In this document: positions 1-7,535 of the stretch, piece after piece | Layout of the letters: every line of letters begins with the position of its first letter | Numbering within the stretch: position 1 is the first letter of the stretch | Assembly: GCA_947084935.1 (NCBI GenBank) | Contig: CAMTUH010000009.1 | Span: forward strand, 20,258-84,257 | Reading direction: 5' to 3' | Source: CAMTUH01 sp947084935 | GTDB taxonomy: Bacteria > Pseudomonadota > Gammaproteobacteria > Coxiellales > Coxiellaceae | Length of the DNA stretch: 64,000 nt | The notes under the pieces: generated by a model | The model's input: the letters and a program-made list of their open reading frames with translations, nothing else | The model's database searches: none | Told to the model about the DNA's origin: nothing | Made by a program: the position numbers and the translations under genes

Positions 1-1
1 T

Positions 2-544
2 GAAGCCTGTCAGTTTCTACAAATTTTAAGTGCGGGATCGACTTTAGTTCGACTGATAACCGGCATTAATCCCATCCACTGGAGTGCTTTTCTGACAACC
101 ACTATACCCGCATTTGGTTTTGCCACAATCGCCCGTGCTTCACGTGACCGATATCCGATTTTATATAAAATCGGTGATGATCTGCTTCCGATGCTGGCCT
201 ATCTCATCAGTCAAGGCTCTCTTTTGCAAGATGATGCTCAATCGGGTTTCATAATAGCTCTTTTTTATATCCTAATTTCTGTTTGCGCCTTTGGCCCTCC
301 ATTATTCGCCCTCAGAAACGGAATGGTACCCGAAGATCATATGGCCGCCATTTTAGAGAACCCAATCCTCGTCCCCGGAATCCGCGGAGCAGAAATGGAT
401 ACAGGAATAGGGGTAGGAACAGAGGAAGCAGGAGCAGAACAGTCAACTCTCGACTCAATATTCTCGCTATTCTGCTCAAGAAACAGGGGAACACAATCTG
501 AATCTGAGACCGACACAGAAGGCACAGGATATCTGCCAATTTGA
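2..544 (+). CDS. Orphan membrane protein, 5' end outside the window
   Basis: The reading frame is open from base 2, so the gene begins before the window and only the last ~180 residues are seen. The first methionine visible, at 191, is not a convincing start because the frame upstream is also coding-like and hydrophobic. Two hydrophobic stretches are visible, the clearer one around bases 245-315. The last ~60 residues are hydrophilic, rich in Glu, Ser and Thr, and end in an acidic tail. No family was recognised. The tail (acidic block, then Ser-Thr-Leu and Leu-Phe-Ser/Cys) resembles the C terminus of the orphan membrane protein at 21309-22943, so the two may be paralogues (inference). An acidic C terminus is common in Dot/Icm effectors, but that is weak evidence here. 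Confidence 0.6.
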   Translation, partial: EACQFLQILSAGSTLVRLITGINPIHWSAFLTTTIPAFGFATIARASRDRYPILYKIGDDLLPMLAYLISQGSLLQDDAQSGFIIALFYILISVCAFGPPLFALRNGMVPEDHMAAILENPILVPGIRGAEMDTGIGVGTEEAGAEQSTLDSIFSLFCSRNRGTQSESETDTEGTGYLPI

Positions 545-555
545 CCCCTTAATCC

Positions 556-1056
556 TCACTCGCAAGTAAGGCAAAAACCATCAATAAACAACGCCACGTG
601 GTGTAATTTCAGTTTGGCGGGCATTGCTGGTTCACCTTTTAAGACATGCACGGTGTATCGGAACGTTTGCGCCTTAGCGTCGTAACGAATATCGGTCAAT
701 TCAACACCGTAGTTGACGTATTTTTGATGGATAAAGGAATTGAGGCCACCGACAATCGCTGCATTGGGCGCGCTCTTATAAAAGTTATCGTGCCCTTTTT
801 TCCAATCTTGCACGAATTTTTCACCCTCGAGGGCACCACTCACGCGGTAAGGCCGTTCGGAAAAATAAGTGACGTACGGCGCGGCTTTCCGCAAAGTAAG
901 CTCGTACGTATTCGATTTATTCGGAACCGCTTGCATTTCAGCGGACCCAGCGGTTTGCACGAATAAAAATATTTTCGGTTGCTTGATGCTGGCTCCAGCG
1001 AAAGACTGGGAAGTTAAAGCCGTAAAAAATAAAGCTGTGAGAATTACGCGTTTCAT
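556..1056 (-). CDS. Small exported protein of unknown function
   Basis: This 166-residue protein has a typical signal peptide: MKR, a hydrophobic core, then Ser-Phe-Ala before Gly-Ala-Ser, giving a likely signal peptidase I site after about residue 20. The mature part is about 146 residues with no membrane segment and looks beta-rich. The C terminus carries two cysteines in a Cys-x-x-Cys pattern (FCLTCE) that could form a disulphide or bind metal. I do not recognise the family. It lies tail to tail with the partial gene before it, with 11 bases between them, and is separated from ccmI by an inverted repeat. It is probably a periplasmic or outer-membrane-associated protein. Confidence 0.7.
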   Translation of the reverse strand: MKRVILTALFFTALTSQSFAGASIKQPKIFLFVQTAGSAEMQAVPNKSNTYELTLRKAAPYVTYFSERPYRVSGALEGEKFVQDWKKGHDNFYKSAPNAAIVGGLNSFIHQKYVNYGVELTDIRYDAKAQTFRYTVHVLKGEPAMPAKLKLHHVALFIDGFCLTCE

Positions 1057-1097
1057 AGATACCTCTTAGATTTTACTGTCATTGCAAACTCAAAACC

Positions 1098-1178
1098 GTA
1101 GCCTCGGTGAGCTTTGCGAACCGAGGGATTATTGCAAATCTTTAGTTCTCCTCGGTTCGCAAAGCTCACCGAGGCTAC
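1098..1178. repeat. Perfect 29-bp inverted repeat, GTAGCC...GGCTAC family
   Basis: The left arm 1098-1126 (starting GTAGCCTCGGTGAGC) and the right arm 1150-1178 are perfect reverse complements over 29 bases, with a 23-base spacer. It fills the gap between the small exported protein and ccmI. It shares its GTAGCC/GGCTAC ends with repeats near 1898, 6881, 56579 and 58470. As RNA it would form a very stable hairpin, but there is no following T-run to make a classical terminator. Confidence 0.85.
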
Positions 1179-1202
1179 AAGAGCGACGCAATAATACCAC
1201 AT

Positions 1203-1877
1203 TTATTCCCTATTTTTAAGCTCTTTTTGAGCACGGCTGATCATTGAAAGCAAAGTCTGACTGTCTTTACTGCCGGGCGGGAATAACGGAAGGAGTTTCT
1301 CCCAATACTGCACGGCCAGCCGATAATTTCCATTATTATAAGCATTTAGTGCCAGCAGATTATTGGCATTAATATCCAAGGGATTATGGCGAAGGACCGA
1401 TTGTAACAACTCGGTTACATTGCTCGTCAGATGCTTACCATTATTGAAAAATAATGCCTCGGCATAAGTCGTGGCATACTCGGTTTTGTTTGAGTCAAGC
1501 TCATAAGCTTTCTTTAAGGCGCCCACAGCCTCTCCATAATGATTCAATGAAAAGTACAGCCGCCCCAATAAATACCAACCGTGAGGACTGTCCGGGTGCT
1601 GCCGCAAATGTTCTTTTAACTGATTAACCACTTCTTCCGGGGATTTAATTTTCGCCATTGCCAATTGAACACGAGCAGATTCCTTTTGCAAAGCCCAATA
1701 ATGAAATAATTGCTGGCTTGACCCCCAATAAAAATAAAGTGCTAACGAGACAATTGGAAAAGCAATCGCAATAAAGAGCGTCATCCAATAAGATTTTCGT
1801 TTTACCAACGGCACAATAACCAGCATCAGCGCTGCAAGCGTTAAAAGAAATATTCCTGCTAAGAAAAAAAAAGTCAT
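1203..1877 (-). CDS. ccmI: Cytochrome c maturation protein CcmI (TPR apocytochrome chaperone)
   Basis: CcmI holds apocytochrome c and delivers it to the CcmF/H haem ligation complex at the periplasmic face of the inner membrane. The 224-residue product has two N-terminal membrane segments (about residues 3-25 and 34-51), then TPR repeats; a clear TPR is the stretch 'HGWYLLGRLYFSLNHYGEA' near residues 100-118. It is shorter than long CcmI proteins, which carry an extra periplasmic domain. It is the last gene of the ccm operon. It is separated from ccmH by a ~155-base palindromic repeat, whereas the genes from ccmG to ccmA touch or overlap. The call combines family pattern with operon context. 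Confidence 0.85.
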   Translation of the reverse strand: MTFFFLAGIFLLTLAALMLVIVPLVKRKSYWMTLFIAIAFPIVSLALYFYWGSSQQLFHYWALQKESARVQLAMAKIKSPEEVVNQLKEHLRQHPDSPHGWYLLGRLYFSLNHYGEAVGALKKAYELDSNKTEYATTYAEALFFNNGKHLTSNVTELLQSVLRHNPLDINANNLLALNAYNNGNYRLAVQYWEKLLPLFPPGSKDSQTLLSMISRAQKELKNRE

Positions 1878-1897
1878 AACAATTACCTACTTAATAT

Positions 1898-2032
1898 GTA
1901 GCCTGGGTGCAGCCACGTTTTTAGTAGTAGCCTTGATGTAGCTATGCGAAATCAAGGAATTCCTGAGTTCCTGGGTTACGCCACGAAGCGTGGCTGCACC
2001 CAGGCTACAATTCGCTCCATCAAGGCTACGGG
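1898..2032. repeat. Composite palindromic repeat between ccmH and ccmI
   Basis: Two interleaved inverted repeats are present. One has arms starting GTAGCCTGGGTGCAGCCACG at 1898-1917 and its exact complement at 1989-2008. The other has GTAGCCTTGATG near 1928 and its complement at 2019-2030. A middle block with GCGAAATCAAGGAATTCC and GAGTTCCTGGGTTACGC is almost the same as in the repeat at 58470-58574. The element starts directly after the ccmH stop codon, so it separates two genes that would normally be adjacent. Confidence 0.85.
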
Positions 2033-2422
2033 CTATCGTCGCGCTACATATTTCCGAATGACCACAAACCAAATAAAAAAGCCAAAAAATAACAACAAAA
2101 ATGGACCCAACCACAACACGTACGTCTTCCCTGAAAACGGCGGTTTAAACAGCACAAAATCCCCGTAGCGATTCACCATATAATGAATAATACGCTCGTT
2201 GGTTTCGCCCATCTTTACTTGCTGATAAATCGTATTTCGCAAATCATTAGCCAGTGGCGCATCGGACGACGCCAAGTCCTCATTCTGACAAACCAAACAA
2301 CGAAACTGACTGATTAATTGATTAAACCGCTTCGCTTCATCCGGATGCGAAAACGGATAGCGGTCACCGGCGATGGAAACACCCGTTAATAAAATAAAAG
2401 CTAACAATATAAATATTTTCAT
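2033..2422 (-). CDS. ccmH: Cytochrome c maturation protein CcmH (thiol reductant / haem lyase subunit)
   Basis: CcmH is an inner-membrane protein with a periplasmic thioredoxin-like domain that reduces the CXXCH motif of apocytochrome c before haem attachment. The 129-residue protein has a signal peptide, the diagnostic FRCLVCQNEDLASS motif (the RCxxCQ redox pair, residues ~40-53), and a C-terminal membrane segment near residues 105-123. This is the usual length for the short form of CcmH, with the TPR part carried separately by CcmI. Its start overlaps the end of ccmG by four bases (ATGA), which indicates translational coupling. Confidence 0.93.
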   Translation of the reverse strand: MKIFILLAFILLTGVSIAGDRYPFSHPDEAKRFNQLISQFRCLVCQNEDLASSDAPLANDLRNTIYQQVKMGETNERIIHYMVNRYGDFVLFKPPFSGKTYVLWLGPFLLLFFGFFIWFVVIRKYVARR

Positions 2423-2979
2423 CTCGTAACTTCTTTGCTGAACGATTCGGCAGAATAGTGGCGCACCACCGGCTCCAATACCTCATCCCAAACCCGCGCA
2501 TCAATCGGGCCCGTGTATTTGTAACGAATAATCCCATTCTCGTCTATCACAAAACTTTCCGGCGTCCCATACACGCCTAAATTAATAGCCAATTCCCCCT
2601 GTGGATCATCAATGATGGCTGAATAAGGATTTCCGTACTTCTTTAACCACGACAACGCCGCTTCGCGTTTATCTTTATAATCCAACCCAACGAGAGTAAC
2701 GCCCTCCCGCTCCGCAATATCCATCAAAATCGGATGCTCAATCCGGCAGGACAAACACCACGTCGCAAAAACATTTAATAAGGTCACGTGCCCTTTAAAA
2801 TTTTTATTACTGACCATTGGCTCACTGGCATTCAGCGACGGCATCCGAAATACCGGAAACGGCTTATCGATCAATGGTGACGGAACCAAATGGGGGTTTT
2901 GCTTTAATCCCTGCCATAAAAACATTCCAGTAATAATAAAAATCAATAACGGTACGAACAATCGAAGGTGCCGCATCAT
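2419..2979 (-). CDS. ccmG: Thiol:disulfide interchange protein CcmG/DsbE
   Basis: CcmG is a membrane-anchored periplasmic thioredoxin that passes reducing equivalents from CcdA/DsbD to CcmH and apocytochrome c. The 186-residue protein has one N-terminal membrane anchor (residues ~8-25), a thioredoxin fold with the active site FATWCLSC (Cys-x-x-Cys), and the GTPESFVID cis-proline-like loop followed by IRYKYTGPID, typical of DsbE. It overlaps ccmF by four bases upstream and ccmH by four downstream, so the three are translated as a unit. Confidence 0.94.
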   Translation of the reverse strand: MMRHLRLFVPLLIFIITGMFLWQGLKQNPHLVPSPLIDKPFPVFRMPSLNASEPMVSNKNFKGHVTLLNVFATWCLSCRIEHPILMDIAEREGVTLVGLDYKDKREAALSWLKKYGNPYSAIIDDPQGELAINLGVYGTPESFVIDENGIIRYKYTGPIDARVWDEVLEPVVRHYSAESFSKEVTR

Positions 2980-4886
2980 AACGTTTCACTCCTTTTTTTT
3001 CGGTAACGCCGATCCATAAGAGCGATAATGCCGCCCAAAACCATCAAAAATCCGCCCGCCCAGATCCAGCGCACAAAAGGTTTATAGTAAATTCGCACGC
3101 CCCAGGATCCATCACTTAGGGGTTGCCCCAAAGCGACGTACAAATCACGAAAAGCTGTAGCATTAATCGCCGTTTTCGACAAAGTGGTTTGCTGCACCGT
3201 GTATAAGCGCAATTCAGGATGCAATTGAGAAACTGCCCTGGAATCTTTCTCCACTAAAAAATCAGCACGAGCGCCCGTATAATTAGGCCCTTTTAAATTT
3301 TCGACTGATTCAAACTGAAATTGATAATCTCCAACTGTAACACGATCGCCCAATTTCATCGTTAAATCGCGTTCAACGCTGTACGTCGTTGTTAACACAA
3401 TACCGACAACCGTAATGGCAACGCCCAAATGCGCCGCGATCATCGCCCATTGACTGCGCGTGAGATTCCTCCATCGAATATGCATCACGGTATTAAACGC
3501 CACCCACAACGCCAACGACAAACCAAACCAAACCGATCCATGAAACGACGCGCGCACCAGCAGCGGCAATAACAGCGCGGCCACCACAGCCGCAATAAAA
3601 ATAATTCCAAACCGTTTGAGCAATAAGGTGGGATTTTGATTATCCCAGCGAAAATAAGGGCCAACCCCCATCAACAACAAGAGCGGCGTCATAATGGGAA
3701 TAAATACAAAATTAAAATACGGAGCGCCGACGGATAGTTTTCCCAAATTGAGCGCCTGAATAACCAGCGGATACAAAGTTCCCAGTAAGACGGTCAGCAT
3801 CGCAATGAATAACACGACGTTATTCGCCAATAACAGCGTTTCTCGCGACCAAAATCCAAATAAACCAGTATTCACAATACGCCGACCCCGCCACGCGTAA
3901 AGCAACAACGAACCACCAATGACTATCGTCAAAAATTGCAGAATAAAAGCACCGCGCCTCGGATCCACGGCAAACGCGTGTACGGAAATTAATACCCCCG
4001 AGCGAACTAAAAACGTGCCGAGTAAACTCAATGAAAAAGCACAAACGGCCAAAAGCACCGTCCAAGCTTTAAAAACGTTGCGTTTTTCCGTGACCGCCAA
4101 CGAATGAATTAACGCCGTCCCGACGAGCCAAGGCATAAACGAAGCATTTTCGACCGGATCCCAATACCACCAACCGCCCCAACCCAATTCACGATAAGAC
4201 CACCAACTGCCCAAGATAATGCCCAACGTTAAAAAACACCACGCCACCGTCGTCCACGGACGCGTCCACCGCGCCCAAGCAGCGTCCAAACGACCGCTTA
4301 ACAACGCCGCAATTGCAAAGGCAAACGCGACGGAAAAACCAACGTAGCCCATATACAACATCGGTGGATGCGAAACCAAACCCGGATCTTGTAATAATGG
4401 ATTTAAATCGTTGCCATTGACTGGAATCGTTGGCAATAATCGAATAAAAGGATCGGAAGTCGTTAATAAAAATAAATAAAATCCAATCGCAATTAAAGAT
4501 AAAATGGCTAACACGCGCGCCAAAATTTCTATGGGTAATTGCCGACTGAACGTGCTGACTGCAGCCATCCACAGGCTTAAAATAAATACCCACAATAACA
4601 GCGATCCCTCGTGCGCGCCCCACACTGCACACAATCGATAAATCCACGGTAAATGCGTATTTGAATTTTCAGCTACGTAAGCCACCGAAAAATCGTTTGC
4701 CAAAAAAGCATAAGCCAACGAAAAAAAACTGATAGCAACAAAAATGAATTGCCCAATGGCCGTATAACGCGACAAAATTAGGTAACTGGAAATATGCCGC
4801 GCTGCACCCATCAATGGCACGACGGCTTGGATAATGGCCAAACCCAAAGCCAGAATTAATGCGTAGTGTCCGAATTCGATAATCAT
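2976..4886 (-). CDS. ccmF: Cytochrome c haem lyase subunit CcmF
   Basis: CcmF is the large multi-spanning subunit that takes haem from holo-CcmE and attaches it to apocytochrome c. The WWD haem-handling motif GWGGWWYWDPVENASFMPWL is intact and is followed by many membrane helices and a periplasmic C-terminal domain. I chose the ATG at 4886, giving MIIEFGHYALILALG (636 residues). This matches the usual CcmF N terminus and lies one base after the ccmE stop codon. An upstream ATG at 4955 would add 23 unusual residues overlapping ccmE. The 3' end overlaps ccmG by four bases. Confidence 0.93.
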   Translation of the reverse strand: MIIEFGHYALILALGLAIIQAVVPLMGAARHISSYLILSRYTAIGQFIFVAISFFSLAYAFLANDFSVAYVAENSNTHLPWIYRLCAVWGAHEGSLLLWVFILSLWMAAVSTFSRQLPIEILARVLAILSLIAIGFYLFLLTTSDPFIRLLPTIPVNGNDLNPLLQDPGLVSHPPMLYMGYVGFSVAFAFAIAALLSGRLDAAWARWTRPWTTVAWCFLTLGIILGSWWSYRELGWGGWWYWDPVENASFMPWLVGTALIHSLAVTEKRNVFKAWTVLLAVCAFSLSLLGTFLVRSGVLISVHAFAVDPRRGAFILQFLTIVIGGSLLLYAWRGRRIVNTGLFGFWSRETLLLANNVVLFIAMLTVLLGTLYPLVIQALNLGKLSVGAPYFNFVFIPIMTPLLLLMGVGPYFRWDNQNPTLLLKRFGIIFIAAVVAALLLPLLVRASFHGSVWFGLSLALWVAFNTVMHIRWRNLTRSQWAMIAAHLGVAITVVGIVLTTTYSVERDLTMKLGDRVTVGDYQFQFESVENLKGPNYTGARADFLVEKDSRAVSQLHPELRLYTVQQTTLSKTAINATAFRDLYVALGQPLSDGSWGVRIYYKPFVRWIWAGGFLMVLGGIIALMDRRYRKKRSETL

Positions 4887-4887
4887 A

Positions 4888-5283
4888 CTACTGTGGCCGA
4901 TATTTTTCATCGTGCTTTGCCAGCACCTCATCCGCAACAAAAACACCACGCGCATTAAGATGTCCTTGCGTCACAATCCCCTGCCCTTCGCGAAACAAAG
5001 CCGGCAACAAACCATCAAAATCTACTTCAATTTTTTTATGTGCATCAACAATGCCAAAACGAACGTTCAGCGTATTCGGCGTGTGGCGTACGCTGCCATT
5101 TTCTACCGTACCACCCAGACGAATTTCACGATCAACCGCCACGTGTTGTTCCGCCACTTGACTGGGTGTGTAATAAAGATCGATGTTTTTCCCGAGTGCA
5201 TACAAAACTAACCCAACAGCAATAAAAACGGCTGTCGCAATACTAAGAATCGTATAAACTCGCCTCCGACGTATCCGATTCAT
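4888..5283 (-). CDS. ccmE: Haem chaperone CcmE
   Basis: CcmE is a membrane-anchored periplasmic OB-fold protein that binds haem covalently and passes it to CcmF. The 131-residue protein has an N-terminal anchor (residues ~10-28) after an arginine-rich start, and the C-terminal haem site LAKHDEKYRP. Within this, His124 is the covalent haem ligand and Tyr128 the axial residue expected for the family (HxxxY). Its first 41 bases overlap the end of ccmD, which is a longer overlap than elsewhere in the operon. Confidence 0.94.
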   Translation of the reverse strand: MNRIRRRRVYTILSIATAVFIAVGLVLYALGKNIDLYYTPSQVAEQHVAVDREIRLGGTVENGSVRHTPNTLNVRFGIVDAHKKIEVDFDGLLPALFREGQGIVTQGHLNARGVFVADEVLAKHDEKYRPQ

Positions 5284-5434
5284 GCGAATCCACTACCTCT
5301 TTTTTTACTAATAATTTTCGAAGCACGATGCCCGCATGAGTAATCAAAGAAATTAACACAAACGCATATGCTGGCCATACATAAACAGCATACCCGCCCA
5401 TGCGGAAAAAATGGTAAAGCGAAGAAAACGACAT
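5243..5434 (-). CDS. ccmD: Haem exporter accessory protein CcmD
   Basis: CcmD is a very small inner-membrane protein that helps release holo-CcmE from the CcmABC complex. The 63-residue product has the usual pattern: a short start ending HFFRMGGYAVYVWPAYAF, a single membrane helix (residues ~16-38), then a basic stretch. Its C-terminal tail is longer than usual and acidic; this part is the 41-base overlap with ccmE, so the tail is constrained by the other frame. It sits between ccmC and ccmE, as expected. Confidence 0.88.
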   Translation of the reverse strand: MSFSSLYHFFRMGGYAVYVWPAYAFVLISLITHAGIVLRKLLVKKEVVDSHESDTSEASLYDS

Positions 5435-5438
5435 CTAT

Positions 5439-6194
5439 TTACCCCACCACCTCTTTGACCCACACCGTATTTTTCTCTCGCATTAAAATTTCACTGCGGA
5501 TCTTCGCCGCCAACATCCAAAAATAATACGCAAAATAAGCGATAATCATAATCAATAACGGATGCAACATACTCGGCGCGATTGATGGCGCACTCCATTT
5601 AAGTATCGTGGCGCCCTGGTGCAGAGTATTCCACCACACGACGGAATAATGAACGATGGGGATATTCACCGCGCCAATCAGCGTCACCAAACCGCTGGCT
5701 CGCGCTGCTAAAAAAGGCTCAGGAATCGATTGCCGCAGCACTATGATGCCAAAATAAATAAATAATAAAATAAGCTCGGAAGTCAGACGTGCGTCCCAAA
5801 TCCAAAAGGTTCCCCACATGGGTTTTCCCCACAAAGAACCCGTCACCAGCGTTAATACGGTGAACAACGCGCCGATGGGTGCACTGACTTTTGCTACGAC
5901 GTCAGCGACTTTAATTTTCCAAATTAAGAAAATAATCATGGCCGCGGTCATCACCGCATACACCGCCAGCGACAGAATTGCGGCCGGCACGTGAATAAAC
6001 AGAATGCGGTACGCATCGCCTTGTTGATAATCGGTGGGAGCAAATCCCAATCCATCGATCAAGCCATATAAAAACGTTGTCACGCACACGAGCATTAACC
6101 ACGGTTGCACTGTACGACAAAATCGATAGCAACTCCTGGGTGATCCCAATTTATGAATAAACGACCCTATGTTACTGCTCATAAGCAATTCCAA
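5439..6194 (-). CDS. ccmC: Haem exporter subunit CcmC
   Basis: CcmC is the inner-membrane protein that loads haem onto CcmE. The protein has six predicted membrane helices and the WWD-type motif WGTFWIWDARLTSELILL around residues 130-150. Conserved periplasmic histidines flank it: FIHVPAAI, and later HYSVVWWNTLHQ. The frame opens at 6194, overlapping the end of ccmB by 23 bases. A second in-frame ATG at 6182 is equally possible, so the start is uncertain by four codons. Confidence 0.93.
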   Translation of the reverse strand: MELLMSSNIGSFIHKLGSPRSCYRFCRTVQPWLMLVCVTTFLYGLIDGLGFAPTDYQQGDAYRILFIHVPAAILSLAVYAVMTAAMIIFLIWKIKVADVVAKVSAPIGALFTVLTLVTGSLWGKPMWGTFWIWDARLTSELILLFIYFGIIVLRQSIPEPFLAARASGLVTLIGAVNIPIVHYSVVWWNTLHQGATILKWSAPSIAPSMLHPLLIMIIAYFAYYFWMLAAKIRSEILMREKNTVWVKEVVG

Positions 6195-6858
6195 TTCGGA
6201 GTGACGCGCTGCTGACTAATGGCGCAACCACAAGAGATACCACCAACAAAGCGCTCAATAACAATAATGAAGTCACGGCGGACTCCCCCCGATTAGCCGT
6301 CATCACTGCCCCACTCGCCATGATCAGCGTGGGAATATAAAGCGGCAATAATACCACAATCATCAACAACCCACCGTTTCGCAGGCCGACGGTCAGGGCG
6401 GCCCCAATACTGCCGAGCAGCATCAATATCGGCGTTCCCAGCAATAAAGAAAGGAATAAAATAACTGCGCCGTGGAGGGAGAGATGAAACATCAGCGCAA
6501 GAAACGGCGAAACCAAAATCATCGGAAAAATCAATACAACCCACTGAGCGGCGATCTTCAGACCCACCAGCAGGGGTAAGGGAAAATCGCTCAACATCAG
6601 TTGCGCCAGACTGCCGTCATTAAAATCATCACGATATAAATAAGTTAACGATAAAACCGTAGCCAACAACACGGCGATCCACAAAACTCCCGGGCCCATC
6701 AGCTGTAAAATCCGAGGACTAGCCGTTGTTGATAAGGGAAATAAAGTAGCCACCATAATAAAAAAAATCAGCGGAAAAAAATATTCGCTTCTTTTTCGAT
6801 AGATCAGAAGGAGTTCTCGTTGTAGTATTAATCCAGTTTTTATCCAATAGGTTTTCAT
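6172..6858 (-). CDS. ccmB: Haem exporter membrane subunit CcmB
   Basis: CcmB is the permease half of the CcmAB ABC transporter, which drives release of holo-CcmE. The 228-residue protein has six hydrophobic segments and the family-typical opening QRELLLIYRKRSEYFFPLIF. The central 'LLLGTPILMLLGSIGAALTVG' region is also typical. It is the usual length. It lies 14 bases after ccmA, whose tail is formed by a palindromic repeat, and overlaps ccmC. Confidence 0.92.
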   Translation of the reverse strand: MKTYWIKTGLILQRELLLIYRKRSEYFFPLIFFIMVATLFPLSTTASPRILQLMGPGVLWIAVLLATVLSLTYLYRDDFNDGSLAQLMLSDFPLPLLVGLKIAAQWVVLIFPMILVSPFLALMFHLSLHGAVILFLSLLLGTPILMLLGSIGAALTVGLRNGGLLMIVVLLPLYIPTLIMASGAVMTANRGESAVTSLLLLSALLVVSLVVAPLVSSASLRIGIAYEQ

Positions 6859-6872
6859 AGGGCAAGGTCTCT

Positions 6873-7535
6873 TTAAAAACGTAGCCTTGATGAAGCATTA
6901 GCGAAATCAAGGTCAGAAAAATCCTTGATTTCACTTCGTTTCATCAAGGCTACACCCACCGGTTGATGACTGGTAAATATAATGCTCCCGCCCTCTTCTA
7001 TTTTCCGCAAAAAAATATCCTGTACTTTAATTTGCGCGGCTTGATCTAAAGCGGAAAAAGGTTCGTCCAAAATCCACAACACAGCATCCGACAACATCAT
7101 CATCGCCAACGCCACGCGCTGACACTGACCTCGCGAAAGATTTCGACAGAACTCATTTTTATAATCATATAAATCCAGTTCTTTAAGCACGACTTCAGTG
7201 CTGATTTTTTCGAAGGAACAGCGCCGTGCAAAACGCAGCTGTTCATTCACCGTCAAATCACCCTTCACGCCAATTTGGTGGCCTAAATAAAATACATTTC
7301 TGTGATACGCTTGACGATCCACGCCGATCAATTTTTCTCGAAATAAAACCTCACCTTCCTGAGGTGGCAATAAGCCAATAATAATGCGAAGCAAGGTTGT
7401 TTTCCCGCAACCGTTTGGACCGACTACTTGTAATAATTCACCCCGCCCCAAAGAAAAGTTAACGTCGCGCATCAGCAGGCGTTCGTTACGATAAGCAGTC
7501 AGGGATCGAATATGCAGCAAGGTATCAGGGTTCAT
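6873..7535 (-). CDS. ccmA: Haem exporter ATPase CcmA with a repeat-derived C-terminal tail
   Basis: CcmA is the ATP-binding subunit of the CcmAB transporter. The Walker A motif GPNGCGKTTL, the signature NLSRGQCQRVALA, the Walker B WILDEPFSALD and the switch His in FTSHQPVG are all present, so the ATPase core looks functional. The last ~26 codons, after HQPVG, are encoded by a palindromic repeat (6881-6953) of a family found elsewhere in intergenic DNA. The tail is therefore not inherited CcmA sequence, and the original short C terminus has been replaced. The start overlaps the upstream WecA-like gene by 11 bases. Confidence 0.92.
   Translation of the reverse strand: MNPDTLLHIRSLTAYRNERLLMRDVNFSLGRGELLQVVGPNGCGKTTLLRIIIGLLPPQEGEVLFREKLIGVDRQAYHRNVFYLGHQIGVKGDLTVNEQLRFARRCSFEKISTEVVLKELDLYDYKNEFCRNLSRGQCQRVALAMMMLSDAVLWILDEPFSALDQAAQIKVQDIFLRKIEEGGSIIFTSHQPVGVALMKRSEIKDFSDLDFANASSRLRF
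6881..6953. repeat. GTAGCC...GGCTAC palindrome inside the 3' end of ccmA
   Basis: The left arm 6881-6912 starts GTAGCCTTGATGAAGC and the right arm 6923-6953 ends CATCAAGGCTAC. The arms are near-complementary with a 10-base loop. The stretch GCGAAATCAAGG is shared with the repeats at 1898-2032 and 58470-58574. It is read through in frame as the C-terminal tail of ccmA, whose stop codon lies eight bases beyond the left arm. Confidence 0.85.

Noticed and set aside
1887..2168. Small frames over the ccmH end and the repeat
   Set aside because: They are created by the repeat and the antisense of ccmH, with no start signals.
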